From: Vulcanimicrobiota bacterium
GTDB lineage: Bacteria > Vulcanimicrobiota > Vulcanimicrobiia > Vulcanimicrobiales > Vulcanimicrobiaceae
Length of the DNA: 54,274 nt
Direction of reading: 5' to 3'
Assembly (NCBI GenBank): GCA_027452165.1
Contig: DAIDGX010000021.1
Span: 1 to 54,274 of the forward strand
A program made the translations under genes and the position numbers. This document shows, piece by piece, positions 49,607 through 54,274 of the stretch. Every line of letters starts with the position of its first letter. Position 1 is the stretch's first letter. The notes beneath the pieces were generated by a model. That model was not told where the DNA came from and did no database searches. It saw only the letters and a list, made by a program, of their open reading frames with translations.

Positions 49607-50782
49607 TTACTGGATCGCCCGCGCCTCGCGAAGCATCCTCAGCACGCGGGCATCGGGTAGCCCGAAGACCGTGATGCCGCGGTTGCCGCTCATCGTCTTC
49701 GCCTCGAAGAGCGCATCGTAGATCGCTGCTTGCGTCGCCTCCGCCGTCGCACGGTAGAGCGCGTTGAGCACCGTGTCGCTCTCCACGATCGGTGTCACCG
49801 GGGGCGCGATGCGAAAGTTCCCCGTGCGTTTGAATACTTCGCTCGTCGAGAAAGCGATAAAGAGATCGCCGCTCCCGACATCCGACGTCAACCCCGTGCG
49901 CCCCATACCGAGCCCGGCCCGCAGCGCGATCGCATGCAACTCCCGGCTATCGAGCGGCGCGTTGGTTGCAACCACGATGATGATTGAGCCGCTGGCCATG
50001 CGCCCGTGCAGTGAGGCCCGCGAGAGGTGCTTGGGAAAGATCGTTTGGTACTGGTTCTTCAACCGCTCGCCGACCGGAACGCCCACAATCGTGAGCGCGT
50101 CGCGCGAACTGCCGGTGTTGTCGTTCACGAGGACGCCGACACGATAGCCACCGAGGCTCGCAGGAAGCACGCGTGAGGCCGAGCCGATACCGGCTTTGAA
50201 ACCGAAGGCTTTCATGCCGGTGCCGGCGCCGACGCTTCCACGGGCGAATTGCCCTGGTTTTGCGGCATCGAGCATCCGAACGACGTCGCCTTGCGTGACC
50301 GCACGCAGTTGGATGTCGTTGAGCAGTTGGTCGTCGCATTCGGCGACCACCGGCAAGGGCACATCATCGGTGCGCCCCACTTGCGGATGGTGCTCGATCA
50401 CCCAATCCACCACCCCGTCATCCACCTTCCCGACGTTCAAGGTGTTGGTGAGCACGATCGGCTCCTCGAGGTACCCCGAGGTGTTGATCCAATGCGTTCC
50501 CGTCATCTCCCCGTTGCCGTTGAAGGCGAGGGTCGCGGCCGCAACCTTGTCATCCCACGGATCCGCGTCGGGCAGAATGCCGGTCGCCCCGGTGCGCACA
50601 TTGCTCCCTTCGACTAAAGTCACTTGACCGACGCGCACGCCCGGAACGTCGGTGATACCGTCGAGCGGGCCCGAGGCAAAGACCCCGAAGTGGAAGGGCA
50701 GGACCGCGCGCGCGGCAGCGGGGAGCACGAGGCAGACGGCGACCGCGATGGTGGCCGCAACGATCGATCGAGGCATGGGCAT
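49607..50782 (-). CDS. secreted P1-family peptidase (DmpA-like)
   Basis: 391 residues with a signal peptide (about 1-26). DmpA family traits: ITDVPGVRVGQVTL, GTHWINTSGYLEEPIVLTNT, VGAGTGMKAFGFKAGIG and the autocleavage region ASGSIIIVVATNAPL, where a Gly-Ser bond is normally cut to free the nucleophilic serine. Such N-terminal-nucleophile peptidases trim amino-terminal residues or beta-peptides. GMGRTG and SGDLFIAFST near the C-terminus fit. Divergent from pckA. Confidence 0.9.
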   Translation of the reverse strand: MPMPRSIVAATIAVAVCLVLPAAARAVLPFHFGVFASGPLDGITDVPGVRVGQVTLVEGSNVRTGATGILPDADPWDDKVAAATLAFNGNGEMTGTHWINTSGYLEEPIVLTNTLNVGKVDDGVVDWVIEHHPQVGRTDDVPLPVVAECDDQLLNDIQLRAVTQGDVVRMLDAAKPGQFARGSVGAGTGMKAFGFKAGIGSASRVLPASLGGYRVGVLVNDNTGSSRDALTIVGVPVGERLKNQYQTIFPKHLSRASLHGRMASGSIIIVVATNAPLDSRELHAIALRAGLGMGRTGLTSDVGSGDLFIAFSTSEVFKRTGNFRIAPPVTPIVESDTVLNALYRATAEATQAAIYDALFEAKTMSGNRGITVFGLPDARVLRMLREARAIQ

Positions 50783-50893
50783 ACCAGCTCATTTGGGAGA
50801 CCAAGCTTGGAGGGCCTGCATGCAGGCGCGGCTCGGCGGAGCGAAAAAAGCAGTACTTACGTCATTTGCTCACACGCCACGAGGATCAGGACC

Positions 50894-52462
50894 ATTCTTA
50901 CCGTTCCGGACAAATTGCAAGCTAAGACGCTGTGGGAGAACCTCACCGCTGCTCAATTGATGGAGCACGCGCTGCGCAACCATGAGGGCGTCCTCGGCCG
51001 CGACGGTCAATTCATCGTGGATACGCGCCCGCACACCGGCCGCTCACCGAAGGACAAGGCGTTCGTCAAGGAACCGTCGAGCGACGCGCATATCGATTGG
51101 GGTGACACCAACGCACCGGTTGAGGCGTCGATCTTCGATGCGCTCTTCGATCGCGTGCAAGACTACCTGCGCGGCCGCGACGTGTACATGCTCGACGCCT
51201 ACGTCGGCGCCGACGAGAATTACCGCGTGCCGATCCGCGTCTATACCGAGTTCGCGTGGCATAATCTCTTTGCGCGCCACCTCTTCATCTCGACCGATGA
51301 ACCGCAGCCGGGCTTTACACCAGAGTTCACCGTTGTCGACGCGGCGCTCTTCCAAGCCGATCCACAACGCGACGGCGTGCGCAGTTCCACGTTCATCCTC
51401 GTGAACTTTGCGCGTCGCATCATTTTAATTGGCGGCACCAAATACGCCGGCGAGATCAAGAAATCGATCTTCACGGTCATGAATTACCTGCTGCCGTTAC
51501 GCGAAACGCTTCCTATGCACTGTTCGGCGAACGTCGGCAAAGGCGGCGACGTCGCCATTTTCTTCGGCCTTTCGGGCACCGGGAAGACCACGCTCTCGTC
51601 CGACCCGCACCGGCCGCTGATCGGCGACGACGAACATGGCTGGTCGCAGAGCGGCGTCTTCAACTTCGAGGGTGGCTGCTACGCAAAGGTCATCCGCCTC
51701 TCGCCGAGCGCCGAGCCCGAGATCTGGGCCGCGACGAATCGCTTTTCAACGGTGCTCGAGAACGTCGTTTATGACGCGCAAACGCGAGCGCTTGACGTCG
51801 ATTCCGACGCCAAGACCGAGAACACGCGCTCGGCATATCCGCTCGAGTTCATCCCGAACATCGTTCCGGGCAGCAAGGGCGGCCATCCCAAGACGATCAT
51901 CATGCTCACGGCCGATGCGTTCGGCGTGCTGCCGCCGATCGCGAAGCTCTCGCGCGAGCAAGCGATGTACCACTTCCTCTCGGGCTACACCGCCAAAGTC
52001 GCCGGCACCGAACGCGGCGTGACCGAGCCGCAAGCGACGTTCTCGACGTGCTTCGGCGCGCCGTTCATGGTGCATCACCCGACCGTGTACGCGCGTCTAC
52101 TCGGTAAGAAGATCGAAGAGCACGACGTCGAGTGCTGGCTCGTCAACACCGGTTGGACCGGTGGTGCCTACGGCATCGGCAAACGCATGTCGATTGCGCA
52201 CACGCGGGCGATGGTCAACGCAGCAATCGAGGGACGCATCGAAGCCGACTTCGAAAAGGAACCGTTCTTCGGTCTTCTCCTTCCCAAGCGCGTACCCGAG
52301 GTGCCGAGCGAGGTGCTCAACCCGCGCAACATGTGGAGCGACAAGGCCGCCTACGACGAACAGGCGCGCAAGCTTTCGCAGCTCTTCTTCGATAACTTCA
52401 AGCGGTTCGAGATGCATGCAAGCGACGGCGTGAAGGCAGTCGCTATCAAGCCACACGCATAG
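50894..52462 (+). CDS. pckA: phosphoenolpyruvate carboxykinase (ATP)
   Basis: 522 residues if ATT 50894 is the start. It interconverts oxaloacetate and PEP. Seen are DTRPHTGRSPKDKAFV, the kinase P-loop FFGLSGTGKTTLS, the metal site GDDEHGWS, NFEGGCYAK and the late WLVNTGWTGGAYGIGKRMS. The family N-terminus (TVPDKLQAKTLWENL) has no ATG or GTG before it. AGGA lies eight bases before ATT 50894, the best ribosome site; TTG 50915 would cut conserved residues. The region 50783-50893 holds the divergent promoters. Confidence 0.93.
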   Translation: MLTVPDKLQAKTLWENLTAAQLMEHALRNHEGVLGRDGQFIVDTRPHTGRSPKDKAFVKEPSSDAHIDWGDTNAPVEASIFDALFDRVQDYLRGRDVYMLDAYVGADENYRVPIRVYTEFAWHNLFARHLFISTDEPQPGFTPEFTVVDAALFQADPQRDGVRSSTFILVNFARRIILIGGTKYAGEIKKSIFTVMNYLLPLRETLPMHCSANVGKGGDVAIFFGLSGTGKTTLSSDPHRPLIGDDEHGWSQSGVFNFEGGCYAKVIRLSPSAEPEIWAATNRFSTVLENVVYDAQTRALDVDSDAKTENTRSAYPLEFIPNIVPGSKGGHPKTIIMLTADAFGVLPPIAKLSREQAMYHFLSGYTAKVAGTERGVTEPQATFSTCFGAPFMVHHPTVYARLLGKKIEEHDVECWLVNTGWTGGAYGIGKRMSIAHTRAMVNAAIEGRIEADFEKEPFFGLLLPKRVPEVPSEVLNPRNMWSDKAAYDEQARKLSQLFFDNFKRFEMHASDGVKAVAIKPHA

Positions 52463-52465
52463 CCA

Positions 52466-52891
52466 ATGAGCGGTTCGGAATTCTTTGGATTCGATCACAT
52501 CGACTGCCGCGTGCGCTCGCTTGCGGCGGTCGAGTCATTTTACGACGAGTTGCTACCGCGCCTTGGCCTGACCGAAAAACGCTATGCCTACATCGATTCA
52601 AACGGTGGATGGCATCGCGAGTTCGACACGTACAACGTCATCGAGTACTACGAACCCGAACATCCGACGAAGCCGCGGCGCTTCATCGGCTTCATCGAAG
52701 ATCCGCTCCACCGCAAGAACGACACGCGGATCGCATTCCGCGTTCCCCTTGCGAGCCTGTCCGCGCTGGCCGAAGTCGCCATGCAACTGGGCGCCGAACA
52801 GCTCGCGTGGAGCGATGCGATGGAGAGCCACCCCGCCTTCTTTTTCGAGGACCCGGCGGGGACCAGGCTCGAGATCATCGGTCGCGCATAA
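52466..52891 (+). CDS. VOC-family (glyoxalase-like) protein
   Basis: 141 residues, two beta-alpha-beta-beta-beta modules. FGFDHIDCRVRSLAAVESFYDELLPRLGL opens the fold. Likely metal ligands are in DHID, in the FEDPAGTRLEII segment (last Glu), and in the HPAFF stretch. Reaction unknown: isomerase, dioxygenase or lyase are all possible. It lies three bases after pckA and is probably cotranscribed. Confidence 0.85.
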   Translation: MSGSEFFGFDHIDCRVRSLAAVESFYDELLPRLGLTEKRYAYIDSNGGWHREFDTYNVIEYYEPEHPTKPRRFIGFIEDPLHRKNDTRIAFRVPLASLSALAEVAMQLGAEQLAWSDAMESHPAFFFEDPAGTRLEIIGRA

Positions 52892-52940
52892 CGCGGCTCT
52901 AACCCCTCGTTCACCACGCGGTTCGGGCGCAAGGAGTACG

Positions 52941-52952
52941 ATGGCGCCATGA
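52941..52952 (+). other. three-codon leader ORF overlapping the next start
   Basis: ATG GCG CCA TGA: the TGA overlaps the ATG of the Spy-like gene. AAGGAG lies four bases before this first ATG but twelve before the second, so ribosomes may start here and re-initiate. Confidence 0.4.
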
Positions 52953-53359
52953 AACGACTCCCTGCGCTACTCCTGGCATCCATGTGCCTTCTTCTTGCGA
53001 TCCCGTTCGCCGCGGGCGCGCAACAGACTGCGTCACCGTCCACGCATCACGGAGCGCCGGGCCGGCTCCAACGCGCGCGCCGCATCTTTCACAATGTCCG
53101 TCTCAGCGCAACGCAACGTGCGCAGATTCGCGCATCCATCAAGCAATTTCGAGCTGCGCATCCTCAAGGTAGCGCGCCGGATCCAGGCGCTCGCAAGGCG
53201 TTACATGCACAAATCATGGGCATACTTACACCCGCGCAACGCGCCCAGGTAAAGGCCAATCGTGCGCGCATGCGCGCACAGCGCCGTGCGTGGCGCAGCA
53301 GCCACGCTATCAACCGCGTCTTCCCGCCCGATCCCGCAGCGACGCCATCGCCGGCGTAG
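52949..53359 (+). CDS. Spy/CpxP-like periplasmic protein
   Basis: 136 residues: signal peptide (about 1-24, cut near AGAQQ), then a basic helical protein with two LTxxQ-type motifs, LSATQRAQI (52-60) and LTPAQRAQV (93-101), the hallmark of the Spy/CpxP family of periplasmic chaperones and stress sensors. The C-terminus is Pro-rich. ATG 52949 gives the signal peptide; see the three-codon ORF at 52941. Confidence 0.85.
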   Translation: MKRLPALLLASMCLLLAIPFAAGAQQTASPSTHHGAPGRLQRARRIFHNVRLSATQRAQIRASIKQFRAAHPQGSAPDPGARKALHAQIMGILTPAQRAQVKANRARMRAQRRAWRSSHAINRVFPPDPAATPSPA

Positions 53360-53367
53360 CGTCCGCA

Positions 53368-53877
53368 TTACCGCTCGATTTCGAAGCCGATCGTACCATC
53401 GTCGATCGACCAGCGCACGTCGGCGAAGCGCTCCGCGACGAAGAGGGCGTCACGTGCGAACGCGACACCGCGCCCGTGCAGGATTGCGAGCGTATCGAGT
53501 CCCGCAGCTCGCGCGGCAGCAAGGCCGTCGCGGCTATCTTCGACCGCGAGCGCGCGCGCCGGGTTGACCTTCAGGCGCGCCACCGCGAGCCGATAAGGTT
53601 CAGCGGAGGGCTTCGTTCGTGCGACGTCGTCTGCGGTCACAAGGATGCGCGGCTCCGGAAGGCCGGCGCGACGCACGAGCGCACGGGCGAGCGCGTCACC
53701 GCACGACGTCACGATCGCCCACCGCTCGGCCGGCAGCATCGTAAGCGCCGCCACGACTCCCGCAAACGCAACGCCATCATCACTGACTAGCGTTCCAAAG
53801 AGATCGAAGCAAACCGCGACGTAAGGAGCGTTCGCAGGCATTACGGAACGGCCGATCCGATCGTCCATGGGCATCAT
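53368..53877 (-). CDS. short HAD-superfamily hydrolase
   Basis: 169 residues. Motif I is FDLFGTLV, with Phe two residues after the nucleophile Asp25 instead of the usual Asp, as in DxFGT-type members and haloacid dehalogenases. Motif II is VTSCGD, the lysine is in RTKPSAEPY, and motif IV is AVEDSRDGLAAARAAG. The cap is almost absent. ATG 53877 follows GGGGA; the longer upstream frame runs into the 5S rRNA region and is not coding. Substrate unknown. Confidence 0.82.
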   Translation of the reverse strand: MMPMDDRIGRSVMPANAPYVAVCFDLFGTLVSDDGVAFAGVVAALTMLPAERWAIVTSCGDALARALVRRAGLPEPRILVTADDVARTKPSAEPYRLAVARLKVNPARALAVEDSRDGLAAARAAGLDTLAILHGRGVAFARDALFVAERFADVRWSIDDGTIGFEIER

Positions 53878-53931
53878 AGTATTCCCCGCCAGCATAGCTA
53901 GAGACTTCGCCACAAGCATTACCATGGATCC

Positions 53932-53971
53932 CAAAAACACGAGAGCCCGCTGCACTGCTGCAACGGGCTCT
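53932..53971 (-). terminator. intrinsic terminator of the rRNA operon
   Basis: On the minus strand AGAGCCCGTTGCA pairs with TGCAGCGGGCTCT (one G-T pair) and is followed by CGTGTTTTT. It lies 16 bases after the 5S rRNA end. Confidence 0.88.
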
Positions 53972-53986
53972 ATCGCGTTCGTATAA

Positions 53987-54102
53987 TCTGGCGCCGACCT
54001 ACTTTCGAGGGACCCTGCGGTCCGACTATCATTGGCGCAGGCGGGCTTAACTGCCGTGTTCGGGATGGGAACGGGTGGGACCCCGCCGCTATGGACGCCA
54101 GA
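53987..54102 (-). rRNA. rrf: 5S ribosomal RNA
   Basis: About 116 bases. On the minus strand the ends TCTGGCG and CGCCAGA pair, and the conserved CCCGTTCCCATCCCGAACACGG and GGCAGTTAAGCCCGC of loop B and C are present, then GAAAGTAGG. The 54103-54207 spacer to the 23S gene contains no tRNA. Confidence 0.95.
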
Positions 54103-54207
54103 AACTTGATCCTCGCCCGCGATGACGAGCCGTAGCTCCAAGTCGATCGCGGTCGAGAAAGCTGTACAGAGAAGAACTTCCAGTGCCAAACGAGCGATGG
54201 CGTTGTT

Positions 54208-54274
54208 TAAAATTTCCGAGCGATTAGTACCGGTCAGCTCCACACCTTGCGGTGCTTCCACATCCGGCCTATCT
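54208..54274 (-). rRNA. rrl: 23S ribosomal RNA, 3' end only
   Basis: The minus strand reads GTGGAAGCACCGCAAGGTG, then AGCTGACCGGTACTAATCGCTC, the last conserved helices of 23S rRNA. The gene runs off the window. The exact 3' end, near GGAAATTTT at about 54208, is estimated. Confidence 0.9.

Noticed and set aside
53878-54261. N-terminal extension of the terminal HAD gene
   Set aside because: The open frame passes through the rRNA terminator and the 5S gene; the ATG at 53877 with GGGGA upstream is a better start.

Overview
The window is 54 kb of GC-rich bacterial chromosome with almost no intergenic space and long chains of 4-nt start/stop overlaps. GTG and TTG start codons are common. The gene set is core metabolism and cell biology: c-di-AMP synthesis, shikimate pathway, replication, type IV pili, division, respiration, flagellin and an rRNA operon. 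I found no insertion sequence, prophage or CRISPR array. The organism is probably a diderm (secretin, PilMNOP) and motile (flagellin, chemoreceptor). It has Lys/Ala-tailed HU and bS20, c-di-AMP signalling and a type E succinate:quinone oxidoreductase. This would fit an uncultured high-GC lineage such as Eremiobacterota (WPS-2), but that placement is an impression, not a computed result.

Layout. 1-610: decayed alpha/beta-hydrolase remnant, then tRNA-Gln with a strong terminator (minus strand). 611-5258 (minus): an operon running unknown gene, cdaA, cdaR, glmM, followed by a c-di-AMP (ydaO-type) riboswitch in front of an NlpC/P60 wall hydrolase and a small membrane protein. The second-messenger synthase, its regulator, the cell-wall precursor enzyme and a messenger-controlled wall hydrolase are thus adjacent. 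5304-7920 (plus): rsgA, rpsT, ThrE-type exporter. 7934-15036 (minus): sdaA, aroC, aroK, aroB, priA, and HU upstream. 15129-25772 (minus): one long type IV pilus operon, pilB-pilT-pilC-sigma factor-pilin-ccdA-TPR-pilD-pilMNOPQ.

25933-38100: a division and replication block (minus: dnaE, a HisD homologue lacking key residues, a HAD phosphatase, ftsQ; then ftsA, ftsZ, thyX). It is split by a plus-strand chemoreceptor and a small secreted protein between ftsQ and ftsA. 38151-42995 (plus): GAF-GGDEF diguanylate cyclase and sdhABE. 43009-44720 (minus): TPR/ATP-grasp protein and a small basic protein. 44804-46519 (plus): aldehyde dehydrogenase. 46584-48293 (minus): flagellin with an inserted jelly-roll-like domain and a sigma-28-type promoter. 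48462-48997 (minus): YtrA-type GntR regulator coupled to a 46-residue membrane protein, with a clear promoter and operator. 49087-53877: GNAT, P1-family peptidase, PEP carboxykinase, VOC protein, Spy-like protein and a HAD protein. 53932-54274 (minus): terminator, 5S rRNA and the 3' end of 23S rRNA.

Main points of interest: the c-di-AMP synthesis/riboswitch cluster; a sigma factor inside the pilus operon; a flagellin carrying a putative carbohydrate-binding domain; a HisD homologue without its zinc ligands; matched sigma-28-like promoters in front of flagellin and chemoreceptor; apparent leaderless and AUU/AUA-initiated genes; and a small membrane protein translationally coupled to a GntR regulator.
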